From Brachionus koreanus (lineage: Eukaryota > Rotifera > Eurotatoria > Ploima > Brachionidae), in assembly GCA_016987375.1 (NCBI GenBank), contig PJRA01000492.1, positions 59,545 through 82,798 on the forward strand: a stretch of 23,254 nucleotides of DNA, read 5' to 3'. A model generated the notes under the pieces. It was not told the origin of the DNA and searched no databases. It worked only from the letters and a program-made list of their open reading frames with translations. Position 1 is the first letter of the stretch; each line of letters opens with the position of its first letter. A program made the position numbers and the translations under genes. Below are positions 8,401 to 17,169 of the stretch, in pieces.

Positions 8401-11393
8401 GTAGCCTAAGGCGAATTATAAGAATACATTGACCTCATGCAATAGCTAATGACGAATTATTTATAAGAACAAATTCGGAATCAATAAGCATGTGCATAAA
8501 GAACTAAAGATTACGGACATATATTTAGGATGGAATAACACGGCAGGTGAAAAGTAGGAAGACCAGCAATGAAAGAGCTCACTCAAATGGGTATGACATG
8601 GGGTGAAGCAAGCGTAAAGGCAAAAGATCGACTTGAGTGGAAATCAAAATTAATGACCATAAGAAAAAAAAACTAAACTATGAAGTTGGATATTCAATAT
8701 ATCTTGATTGGAAACCTTTCTTATATTCTTGCACCAGCCTGTCAAGACCTGATTTTTTCTCATCATAAAAAATAGATTTGCATCTTTATTTATTAAATTT
8801 TTGATGATTTATATTCTAAACAATAAAATGGTTGAAAATTGATATTTTTTTTTAAAAAAAGAATAGACCTATAGTAGCCATTTATCTCACAGTTTTTATT
8901 AATAAATATTGTTGTTTCTTAACCCAAGCAAAGCTAATCTATGTGACTCTGTAATAACATATAAAAACAATTTTAATTTACATGACAATAATTGGATTGG
9001 TATGCCAAACGTATACGAATAATTGAATTTTTTTCTTATTGAGCTGATTGCATATTGAGCTTTTGTGCACTTGATTAAAAAAATATTTTTGTTTTAACTT
9101 TTCTTATTGTTTTTATTTACTATTTTAATGTAGTTTGATTTGGTCATTGATGAGTCATTTTTTTCCCAATGATGCAGCCATAAAGCGCCATAAGAGTGAA
9201 GTGTGATGAACGAAAGCCAATTTGGAGCCAAGGAGAGAATAAATTTTTGAATGGCATCGATTTCAGGCTCCGATGCCGGCTTTTCTCCGGCATAAATCTC
9301 TGTGCACATGTCATCACTAGACCCTGTTTCTGAAATGGCAAATTTAAAGCTGAAACACATATAAACACAAATCTTTTAGCTTACTCATCCAGTGATAATC
9401 AAAATTTCGATTTAAATCAACTCCAAAGCATTCTGTCGGAACAAAAATTACTATTTGAAGAAAACATTTTTGAAAATTGGCATAGCATACCTCTTAATGA
9501 GTGTTTACTAAAATTTCTCATGTTTTTTCGCCATAATATGTCACTCTAAAAAAATAAAAAAAAATTTCTAATAAAATTTTATTTTAAAAATTATTTTTTT
9601 TACTGTTTGACTATAGTGATAACCATCTGGGTTTACAACTACCATAAAGTATATGTCGTACAATTTAAGAAATTTGTGCATAAGCGAATATTTGTTGGCT
9701 TGTTCATGCAATATCTATATCAAAGAAAAAGCACTTTTTAGATTTGTTCTGGCAATTAGTTGGCAGAATCAGTCAATTTAAAAGTCACAGTTTTTAGTCT
9801 AAGTCACAAAAATTTAAGTCAAAGTTATGACTTGATTTAATTTTTATTTCTAAAAGTAGCCATTTATCCATCTATCTATCGACACTAGCACAAAAATTTT
9901 TATCAATATCTGCTTCATCAGGACCTGTTGAAAGCCTATTTTCTAAATCTAAATTAACAGCCAAAAATTTATAAGCAACTACTTTATTGGTATCAAATAT
10001 GGATTTATTGAATGAAAAGAGAATAGACCCTCACTCTTACTTATTTGAAAGGCTATATTAAAGAATTTAACAAGATCTGTAATTAGATACTTGTCAAGAA
10101 CAATTGTCTTTTTTGTCAGATTCCCAGGTGCTCTCAATAACTACAATAACTACAACATCGACTCTAGCCAACTTAAAAGTCTAAAGTTTCACAGTGCAAT
10201 ACTTTGATCTCATGCGTTCAGCAAGTTACTAGTATTTAACACATAGTTACTGTAATTAAGGTCTCTCTCTATTTTTGAAGATATGAACAAGATATTAGAA
10301 TTTAGCACTTATTATTGTTTGTTCTAATTTTCTTTTTGTTATTTTCTCTATTATTTGTTTAGGCTAGAAGCGGCCGAACAAGCAATCTATATGTAAACCA
10401 GCTAATAGTTATTTACATGATGCGTTTTTTAAACGACTGATTATTTTTAATTTTAGCATCTTTCTGATTCTAAAACTTAAACTCAGTCTAAAGAAGAGCC
10501 AGCCATGAAAAGATGATGTTTTATATAATTATTTGGCTTAACTTTCTAAACTGCAATATGAATGCGGCTAAGTCATGTGGTTTGGTCACATGACATGTCT
10601 ACAATAATTAATAAAATGAAAACTAATAGGAAAAAAACTCATGCACACCTTGTCTACGGTGAACATTGCTGCACTAATTGTTGTCCATTCACGGGCATGA
10701 ATACCAGCATCAAACCAAAACAGTTTCTTATTCTCATACTTTTTGTAGCCAATCTTAAGAAAATAAAAATTTTCAAAATAAACCAATTTTTTTTTAAATC
10801 ATCTACCTTTAGAACTAGAAGACTTCTATTTTGAATTGATTTGCCAATTTCTATCAATTCAACGATGTCGGAATAGTTAACCTTAACAAAATGTATCCAT
10901 TCATAAATCTTGATAAAAAAATAAAATTTCAATTTGTAAAAGCAATCAAAGCTAAAATGAACCTCGTCCAAGCTGTAGTACATATGTGTTATGTTCTCGG
11001 ATCGAATAGTGGTCCGACTAGGCCGGCCAAATGCTCTGAACCTTTTGCTCCTGGTGTGGTATAATTTGTGCCTGATTGAAGAATGAGCCAGCGATTGAAT
11101 AATAGAATTTTTTTCTTTTTTTATCAGCCATTTGCCCGGTGCCAAAACTTCAATCGACTGAAAAATTCTTAGGCTTGAATTTTTGTCTTAAGTATCAAGT
11201 ACCTGATTATGCCTGCTTAGGATAGATTCGTACTCCCCAAGTGAATCATGTGACATCATCAAATTTACAAATCAATGGGCTAATTAGTCTTTTTTTTTTT
11301 ACTTAGAACTAATTTTACTTACTGGTTGTATCCATATGTAAAGTCTGTTTGACTTAGAATTAAGCCTATCAAAAAATTTAGCCTAAAAAACAT
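5468..11393 (-). CDS. M14 zinc carboxypeptidase B (tandem paralogue), exon missing
   Basis: Exons read in transcription order: 11393-11323 (signal peptide, MFFRLNFLIGLILSQ), 11259-11203, 11157-10963, 10908-10807, 10753-10649, 9714-9604, 9545-9491, 9432-9385, 9329-9121, 5763-5468. Key residues are present: GIHAREW (zinc), VVVNPDGYHY, WRKNMRN, DLNRNFD, LHSYGALW (zinc) and catalytic Glu in YTIEIGPT. Pocket segment ATGSGDSW places Asp at the position that sets basic specificity in CPB (inference). Intron positions match paralogue A, except that one A exon (2626-2407) is three exons here. Two problems remain. No exon equivalent to A's 2091-1975 was found in 5764-9120, and joining the flanking exons directly breaks frame. 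The link from the signal exon to 11259-11203 also shows no in-frame splice. It may be a pseudogene or have an exon I failed to see. Confidence 0.8.
6520..7930 (+). mobile_element. LINE reverse transcriptase relic, interrupted
   Basis: Plus-strand non-LTR reverse transcriptase lying antisense in the 3.36-kb intron of carboxypeptidase B. Visible blocks: LDASKAFDKL (about 6540), VKQGGILSPYLFNFFIDQML (6708-6767), and VLAYCDAIALLSP, where the catalytic Y-x-D-D should be. Also visible are AKD/WKIKFNDSKSTS on either side of a later insertion, SLIYLGLPIG (about 7310), and a C-terminal part in frame to about 7808. The second catalytic Asp is Ala, and there are stops (for example after YYEIS) and a frameshift near 6670. 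It is dead. No endonuclease domain remains, so it was 5'-truncated or has decayed. The exact clade is not determined. Confidence 0.85.
6925..7186 (+). mobile_element. Short retroposon nested in the LINE, 12-bp TSD, poly-A
   Basis: The 12-mer atgccaaggact occurs at 6913-6924 and again at 7187-7198. The ~262 bp between ends in a run of about 15 A. Removing it rejoins the host LINE frame (AKD then WKIKFN). Near the 3' end is the family block ggctgaaaggaaggac (7112-7127). This is a clear target-primed insertion, either SINE-like or a 5'-truncated LINE. It has no coding capacity. Confidence 0.85.
8395..8685 (+). mobile_element. 3' coding end of a second LINE, decayed
   Basis: From about 8515 the plus strand reads YGHIFRME, then after two stops VGRPAMKELTQMGMTW, GEASVKAKDRLEWKSKL and a stop at about 8676. 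This is the 'GHv.Rm...GRP..RW...W.eA...A.DR..W' C-terminal signature common in LINE ORF2 proteins. The family differs from the relic at 6.5-7.9 kb. Flanking sequence 8690-9120 shows no gene. Confidence 0.7.
9853..10030 (+). mobile_element. hAT transposase relic (C-terminal dimerisation region)
   Basis: One plus frame reads LSTLAQKFLSISASSGPVES, then LFSKSKLTAKNL and a stop, then ATTLLVSNMDLLNE. This matches the hAT C-terminal dimerisation domain pattern (A..yLsi.assaaaER.FS..g...t..R..L......LvfL..N). Here the usual Glu-Arg is Glu-Ser and a stop interrupts the domain. No DDE core was seen. It lies antisense in the intron between exons 10649 and 9714 of carboxypeptidase B. Confidence 0.75.
10175..10250 (+). 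repeat. Dispersed repeat copy
   Basis: It shares tca(c)a(g/a)tgcaat(a/g)ct(t/a)tgatct(c/a)atg and agcaagttactagtatttaa with the reverse complement of 17300-17375, and the second block with 2689-2745. It is a three-copy family of unknown class with no recognisable coding part. Confidence 0.6.
10560..10620 (+). mobile_element. LINE tail fragment
   Basis: Adjacent plus frames read RLSHVVW and WFGHMTCLQ, together the 'RLrhvGHmtRm' block found near the end of LINE ORF2 proteins. The fragment is very short and frame-shifted, ending just before the donor site of the carboxypeptidase B exon 10753-10649. The call rests on this one block. Confidence 0.45.
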
Positions 11394-11452
11394 TTTTAAG
11401 TGTTGTAAAAATTTAATTTTTAAATAAAATTTTTTTATCGTTTATTTATAAA

Positions 11453-11464
<12 letters not shown>

Positions 11465-11483
<19 letters not shown>
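11465..11483. repeat. (AT)n microsatellite
   Basis: An uninterrupted AT dinucleotide run follows an A-run. It lies in the 151-bp gap between the Ly6 stop and the start of carboxypeptidase B, about where a promoter for the latter would lie. Confidence 0.9.
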
Positions 11484-11484
<1 letters not shown>

Positions 11485-11544
11485 TTGTGTGTTAAAATAC
11501 AATAAAGGCCTATAAAAAATATATTTATTTGAAAGTATTAGTGA

Positions 11545-14500
11545 CTACAAGTATGTTGAAAATATGAATGGTAAGGTGAGAATAAAATAATTAGTTGGTT
11601 GATTGGACGACGCAGAAGAGCTTAGCAAAGATCTTGAGTGGGCCATTGACTCGTTTGAATCTAGAGTTGCATTCAAATTGCAGTAGTTCTTATCACAACA
11701 ATATGTACAAATCTTAAAAAAAAAAATAGAACAATTTTGTTTTAAATTCTAGATAAGAAAAAACTTTAGATATAATAACAATCAAGCTTTTTTTTAAATG
11801 CAAAAAATTTCCCAATTTTAAAAATCATGACCGGAGTGAATTTTTGACTTTCTAATTGATATTTGCTAAAGCAGTTAGAACATTATTTATATGAATAGAT
11901 TTTTTGAATGAATGAATTATTCATTTATTTATTTAAATATTTATTTATGACGTGGTGCCTTTTCATCAAGCCTGTTAGGAATATTTTTGTAGCTTATCAA
12001 AAAGTGTTCAGAATTTTTGTTTTGATTCATTCATCAGGTCTTTTAGAGAGGTGATCGTGGATTTATTTTGCGATCATTTCATGAAGAGCTCTTGTTTTAA
12101 TAAATTTAATGAATAGCTCGTTTGATCTGTCTTCTATTTTATCAATTTTAAGCACTCTATGTATAGTATCAATGCTAGTTTTGAGAGGAAAAAAATTCAT
12201 AATTCTCATTAAATCTTGTTTTGCTTTATTTTTTATAATAATGAAACAATAGTCAAACAACGAGCTGGTTAGAGTTTAATAGAGGGTTAAACTGATTCTT
12301 AGGGATGAACTCCATTTAAAGCTTTTAATTTTACGAATTAGATTCCTTTTTGACATCTGTTTCTTTATTTTTTATTTATTAAATAAATAATTGTGGGGAA
12401 TGCCCCTGGGTTTGTCCGAATAGCCTTCGCTTTCGTTTAAACCCTCAATTTTGAAAATTTTTGAATTTTTACAAAAGGAAAAAGGAGTAAAAAAGAGTAA
12501 TAGCTACAATTTACCTAAATGTATTAATAGAATACTGAAAAATCTAAAGCTTATTACAATACAACGTTATAAATAATAGAAAGATTATAGAAGAATTGGA
12601 AATTTCCTATTGTTTAATTTCTTGAAATAGCTCCATTGGTGTTCATTCCTTTTTGACATCTGTTTCTTTATGACGTATTAAAGATGTGCTGTGTAGACTT
12701 TTGATCGTTGTTTATTTGATTTTACTTAATTCCTTGATATAATTATCAGGTTTTATATTTCTTTTGAATGCAATAGGTTTCCTAAACCAGTTTATACTAT
12801 CAATTTTATGTAGTTTTTTATATTCCTGGATTAAATCACTTCTAAGGCTAGTTAGTCCTAAATTCATACACTTTTCTTCATAGTTTAAACTTCTAATTTC
12901 TAATTAGTGATCATATAGGCATAGCATATTCAAAGTTTGCTCAAATATAACAAGTATTAAGTCTTTTTCATATATCAGTTTCACGTGTTTTAAAAGTTTT
13001 CTTCAATATACCAAACATTTTATTGCTTTGCAGTGATCTTCAAATTTCAGATTATTCCTAATAAGGATTCCTAAATCATTAAATCCTTTTCTACGTTTGT
13101 TTAAAATAATAAAATCTATATAATAAGTTCGTTGGAATACAAATTAATTGGTTTAACAAAAAGTCATACTTGTTGACTTTCATAAGACTTTCGATACAGT
13201 ACTACATTAAAGTCTTCCTAAAAAGCTCCATGCTTATGAGCTATGTAAACAAATGGTAAAATGGCTTGAAGATTTTCTATGTAAATGAACTAAGTGGTCT
13301 TTCTCAAGTGTCTGCTCATGGTACAATACTAGTCCTTCCTTTCAGCCACAAGAAAATATTTTTGAATAACAAAACTTGTATTTAGAGAATATTGAGTTAG
13401 ATTAGAGCTGAATTTTGAATATAGCTGGGAATTTTAGCAAAATGATTTGAATAAATAGCATAAAAATTGAAAAAAAAATTCATTGTTAATCAAGTTTATG
13501 TACAAAATGAATTGTTTTTTTATTTAAATAATAATTTAAGAGCCGTGACCCTTGGAAAGTTCAGAATGATCTGAAACCTTCTTTTCAACTCGCATGTGAT
13601 TATAAAAATGTTAAATACAATTAAAGAGATGCAGACAAATTTTTTTTTACATAAACTTATTTACAGATTAATAAAAGATAAGAAAGTCTAACCAATACAT
13701 GGTATTTTTAATTAAAAAAAAATAATTTTTTGAAAACCCATAAATTAAATTATTCATGCTTGCATTACAATATTCTTAATAAAGTTGATTTATTAATAAC
13801 TTGTACTTAACTTGGTAATTTATTCGCTTTGCCGTAGTAGTGAACGTTGTGTAGTTTGTTTTTGTCAGGCTTATTGAAATCTTCATGAATTGGATCAACA
13901 TTCTGCGATAAATCTCAATGCTAAATGCAAATGAATTAATTGAGACTAAGGACTACTGAGTCCGATTTTGGTGTAATAGTGAACAACAAACTCAAATTGT
14001 ATGACCAAATTGATAGCTCGGCCAAACAAGCTATCAAAATGCTTGGTATGCTCAATCAGTTTTACAACTTTACAAAGCATATGTTAGACTGCATCTAGAA
14101 TAATTCTGCCAGTAATCCTTATTTAAAAAAAGGATATATTTAGACTAGAATAAGTTGTATTGTGTAAATTAATGTTAGAAAAACTAATGTTACAATATTT
14201 TATTGTTATTTTTAATTTAATAAAAAAAATGCTAAATTGATTTATTACTAATTTTCAAAACAAGAAAATACAAATGGGGCTTTACCATTAACAAATCCAA
14301 AACATGTCACACTACGTTTACAACTGCGGGTAAAGAAAAAAAAACTGATTCCAAAAACTGACTTTATTAGAAGAATAAAAAGCTTTAAATGGTCAAACTC
14401 AATCAAGTTGAATTTAACGCTATACAAATCATTGATAAGATGGCTATTCAATTACTGCTTTATCATAATTAGCGTCAGAACATCAAGAATAAAAATATCC

Positions 14501-15242
14501 CTCCAAAAAATCCAAAATAAATTGTTAAAAATAATTAAATATTTTCCAATTAAAGCCTCAATTTAATCAATACTAAATCAATCAAAGTCCTAGAGCTAGA
14601 AACAATCGAAGATAGATCAAACAGCTTTTTTGTTAAATTTGTTACAAACAAATCCAAACAAGATTTGATAACAAAGGAGATTCACGCGTATATGTTGACA
14701 TGACAATATACTTTTAATTTTCCTTAAAATAGCACCAATTCATTCTTATTATTCTCTATTTAATTTTTATTAAAAATTTACATAAAGAGTTATTAATTCT
14801 TTCCAGATTAATTATTGAAAATTGTAAATTTATTTTCTAACATTTAAAAAAAGAAACTTTCTATCAAATCAAATAGTAAATAAATTGAAAGTGCTGCCAA
14901 CGTTAGTTCTATCAACGTTCAGTTCTTAGAATTTGAGAGGAGGTTTGCTAAGAGGAAAATAATTACCTTGTAGAAAAATGAAGGCGATTGATTGAATAGA
15001 TGACAGCCGATAAGACTGGCATTGCATTGTGAGACGCATTTTTTTTCCACACTAACACTCTGCAGGCTGTCTGGCATGAAAGTATGAGTGGTCATGCACA
15101 CGGCGTTCTCAAGCTTGCATGGTTGGTCAATTGCCTTGCGGTTGCAGGCCTCGTTAGAGCTAGAGCTGCATGTGAAGCAGGTCAAGCTGGAGCTGGCCGA
15201 GCGAAATGCTGCCAATATAGCCACTAATTCTAAGGCCAACAT
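11545..15242 (-). CDS. Ly6/uPAR (three-finger) GPI-anchored protein, 2 exons
   Basis: Probable extracellular, GPI-anchored Ly6-domain protein of 147 aa. Exon 1 (15242-14967, 92 codons) starts MLALELVAILAAFRSASS, a signal peptide, then LTCFTCSSSSNEACN, VCMTTHTF and VEKKCVSQC. It ends phase 0 at donor AAG|GTAATT. Exon 2 (11712-11545, 56 codons with stop) follows an acceptor with a long pyrimidine tract and reads ICTYCCDKNYCN, the hallmark CC-x-x-x-x-CN end of the Ly6 fold. A Ser-rich linker and hydrophobic C-terminus NYFILTLPFIFSTYL follow, consistent with GPI attachment. There are twelve cysteines rather than the usual ten. The intron is 3.25 kb and full of LINE debris. AATAAA on this strand at 11524-11529 lies just past the stop. 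The ligand is unknown. The pairing of the exons rests on phase, strand and complementary halves of the motif. Confidence 0.8.
11935..12690 (-). mobile_element. LINE 3' fragment in the Ly6 intron, minus strand
   Basis: The minus strand reads IRKIKSFKWSSSLRISLTLY (12330-12275), LFDYCFIIIKN, NFFPLKTSIDTIHRVLKID and ends ALHEMIAK at 12063. A 3' UTR follows, with an (AAATA)n-type tail near 11925-11955. The same family appears at 14245-14700 (plus) and in the antisense insert at 16735-17044. Stops and an internal deletion mark it as dead. It is split by a later insertion at 12368-12644. Confidence 0.75.
12368..12644 (-). mobile_element. Short retroposon nested in the LINE, 26-bp perfect TSD
   Basis: A perfect 26-bp direct repeat (begins attccttttt, ends gtttcttta) lies at 12342-12367 and 12645-12670. 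The 277 bp between end, on the minus strand, in an A/T-rich tail of the aaataaataa type. Before the tail is a GC-richer block (aaagcgaaggctattcgg ... ccccac) resembling in layout the 3' block of the 6925-7186 insert. Removal restores continuity of the host LINE up to a small frameshift. No ORF is present. Confidence 0.85.
12690..13140 (-). mobile_element. LINE C-terminal fragment (CR1/jockey-like), minus strand
   Basis: The minus strand reads KGFNDLGILIRNNLKFEDHC, the 'DLGV.id..L.f..H' block, then in shifted frames YEEKCMNLGLTSLRSDLIQE and YKKLHKID, the 'Y.ERL..L.L.sLe.RR.r.DLi..YK' block seen near the C-terminus of CR1-like LINEs. Several stops and frameshifts are present. It is a different family from the 12.0-12.3 kb copy. 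Confidence 0.75.
13165..13331 (+). mobile_element. LINE reverse transcriptase fragment, plus strand
   Basis: The plus frame reads VDFHKTFDTVLH, stop, SLPKKLHAYELCKQMVKWLE and DFLCK, matching the RT block 'DF.KAFD.V.H..L..KL..yGi......W...fL'. The Ala of KAFD is Thr. It lies head-to-head with the minus-strand fragment that ends at 13140 and is cut off where the retroposon block at 13332 begins. Confidence 0.7.
13332..13900 (-). mobile_element. Retroposon-family copy, minus strand, limits uncertain
   Basis: The reverse complement of 13332-13347 is the family 16-mer ggctgaaaggaaggac. The other end may be near 13890, where aatcttcatgaatt recurs as at 4096. It sits between two pieces of plus-strand LINE (13165-13331 and 13932-14105), so it may be an insertion in that LINE. 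I see no clean target duplication. Confidence 0.45.
13932..14105 (+). mobile_element. LINE C-terminal fragment, plus strand
   Basis: The plus strand reads SDFGVIVNNKLKLYDQIDSS, AKQAIKMLGML and, after a shift, LYKAYVRLHLE, the 'DLGV.vdnkLkf..hi..i..KA.k.LG.....f....LYk.lVRphLEY' region of CR1/jockey-like LINEs. It probably continues the fragment at 13165-13331, with loss of the middle of the RT. Confidence 0.7.
14245..14700 (+). mobile_element. LINE fragment of the 'FKWS' family, plus strand
   Basis: The plus strand reads KYKWGFTINKSKTCHTTFTT, then RRIKSFKWSNSIKLNLTLYK, SLIRWLFNYCFIII, KIQNKLLKIIKYFPIKASI and stops. This is the same family as the minus-strand copy at 11935-12690 but keeps the segment deleted there. 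It is frameshifted between the first two blocks. Confidence 0.75.
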
Positions 15243-16379
15243 TTCTAATAAAGTACAAATTTAAAATTTTCTATCGGCTTTTAAACGATTTAGTTGACTT
15301 TGAACAGAAATAAAAGAGCGATTAGCTCTCTTTAAATAAATATGGTCTCAATTTTTTCTCTTTTTTTTTTTTAATTTTTGAATATTTATTTAGCATAGAA
15401 AACAAAAATCGAATTTTAATTTCACTTGATTACAAATATCATTTATGATGAATATAATTAGCTTATATTTGGATCATTTGAGCTTGAGTGTTTTAGAGTT
15501 AGACTAGATTTATGACTAATACATTCAATATAATCTTTAGAATGACATTTTTCTATTTGACATTCTTTCGAATAAGCTGAGCACAAATTAAACATACTTA
15601 GGCTTGTTTTTATTTTAATTTTATTTATTGACGTGACATTGATTCGGCCCGATTATTTAAAATAAGCCGAAACGTTTATTTGCCTTCACTCTTGAAGTTA
15701 AATTTCCAATTCATATTTTCTCCCTCTCTCTTTTTCATTTTTGTAAAACTGTGAAAATATGTGCTTAATTAATTGCGTCTTCAAAATTGACAAACTCATT
15801 TGACTGTAGAATTGTATCTAATTAAATTAGATGACCCTTTATTGGGTGTTGTTTTTTTTTTCAAAATTGTTTACTCAGCATTTAGTTCAATAAATTTAAT
15901 TAACAAAAAAGATAAACTAGTTAAAGTAAACACACTTAGGTAAATGCAAAACAATTTTATTTTTTATTTATAATTAATAGCATAAATATATAACCAGGTT
16001 GAATAAAAACAACGAAAATTATTACTATTATTTTTGTCAATAAATAAGAGTAATAATTAAGTCATAAAACATGTGATGAGAATAAAAAGAATTGAAAGCT
16101 ACATTCACATATCTAATTTTAATTCTGAATTCTTGAAAAATTACGATAAATTTAATTTCAATGATCCTATTTCCCCAAATGGACTAAATCGGCAAAATGA
16201 AAATAATATTACATTTTTAAATTTTCATATTTTTAGATTTTTTGTGCAATTTTTCAGAAAATTAAAAAAACACTCTCAAATTATTTGGTAAACAAAAATA
16301 AAATTAAAAATTTTCTTAAATATTACACAAAAAATCTAAAAATCTAAAACTGTAAAATATTATTAGTAATGGCACTAAA
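15243..16379. other. Intergenic, upstream of the Ly6 gene; no gene seen
   Basis: AT-rich spacer. A small hairpin-like element (ttcggc...gccgaa) lies at about 15642-15673 beside an (ATTT)n stretch and could be the edge of a retroposon. An open frame at 16073-16291 has Asn/Phe/Lys-rich chance composition. The Ly6 promoter should lie just right of 15242, but no clear TATA box stands out. Confidence 0.4.
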
Positions 16380-17160
16380 TCTCGTCTAGGTATAGTTTTC
16401 AAATCATGGAAAACTGCAAACATTATAAAGATTAAAAAAAAAAGTCTTTACTTCACAAGATCATTTTAACTACAGACCAATCAGTAGTACAATCTTTCTA
16501 TTAAAGTTACTTGAGCGCATAGTACACTCAAGATTTCGAAAGCTTTCGATAAGGTTTGGCATGAGGGAATAATTTACAAGCTGATAAATATAAATATACC
16601 TGCCTATTTAATATAATGGATTAAATCATTTCTTAACTGTAGAACATTTAAAGTAAATATAAATGATCACACTAGTGATGAATTCAAAATATCTGCTGGT
16701 GTTCCTCAATGATCAGTTATTAGTACTTTATTATATATATAAAATATAGTTTTGGAGAGCCTGTGAATATGCGCGATTGAAGTCTTTAATGGGAAAGATT
16801 TTACGTGCCTGAGTATTTTATTTTGTAGTTTTTGTAAGTTTTTTTTGAAGCTGGGAGACGATACTTGATATATAGCGAAGCTGTAATCGAATATAGATCT
16901 GATCATTGATTTAAATATTATAAGTCTTAAGTAAGTGCTGTTTTTAAGCTTTAAGCGTTTGATTTTATTGATAGTGGAGATCCTGATTGCTATTCTTTTC
17001 GTGATATGTCTGAGGTGGGGGGTGTAGTTTAGTTTTGGGTCTAGTATTAGCACTTTATTATTTAGTATATTTATTAATGATATTCCTAAAAGAAATAAAT
17101 CTAATAATGAATACTTTCTCCTTATTGCGGATGATCTAGTAACAGTGAAAAGGGAAATCT
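16380..17160 (+). mobile_element. LINE reverse transcriptase relic, plus strand, interrupted
   Basis: Blocks in order: NYRPISSTIFLLKLLERIVH (about 16470-16530), KAFDKVWHEGIIYKL (about 16538-16582), FLNCRTFKVNINDHTSDEF, ISAGVPQ then stop. After an antisense insert come STLLFSIFINDIPKRN and YFLLIADDLVTVKREIL (to about 17164). The A-D-D catalytic core is still readable. The stretch between the LLERIVH and KAFDKVW blocks is deleted. It is non-functional because of stops, deletion and insertion. Confidence 0.85.
16735..17044 (-). mobile_element. Antisense 5'-truncated LINE piece nested in a LINE, 17-bp TSD
   Basis: The sequence tattag(t/c)actttattat is at 16718-16734 and 17045-17061 (one mismatch in 17). 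The ~310 bp between are LINE 3' coding sequence on the minus strand: LDPKLNYTPHLRHITKR, KIKRLKLKNSTYLRLIIFKS, FDYSFAIYQVSSPSFKK and LQNKILRHVKSFPLKTSI. An ATATAT-rich 3' end is at 16731-16748. The frame is open for about 110 codons, so this is one of the younger insertions here. It is related to the copies at 11.9 and 14.3 kb. Confidence 0.85.
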
Positions 17161-17169
17161 TGAAATAAG

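Noticed and set aside
10654..11145. 163-aa minus frame as one protein
   Set aside because: It reads through two introns of carboxypeptidase B. Splice signals and comparison with paralogue A split it into exons 11157-10963, 10908-10807 and 10753-10649.
14248..14451. Minus-strand frame with CKRSVTCFGFVNG...SCFEN as the second Ly6 exon
   Set aside because: It has an acceptor-like AG and cysteines, but the opposite strand reads a coherent LINE sequence (KWGFTINKSKTCHTTF) continuing into further LINE blocks. The true Ly6 end (YCCDKNYCN) is at 11712-11545.
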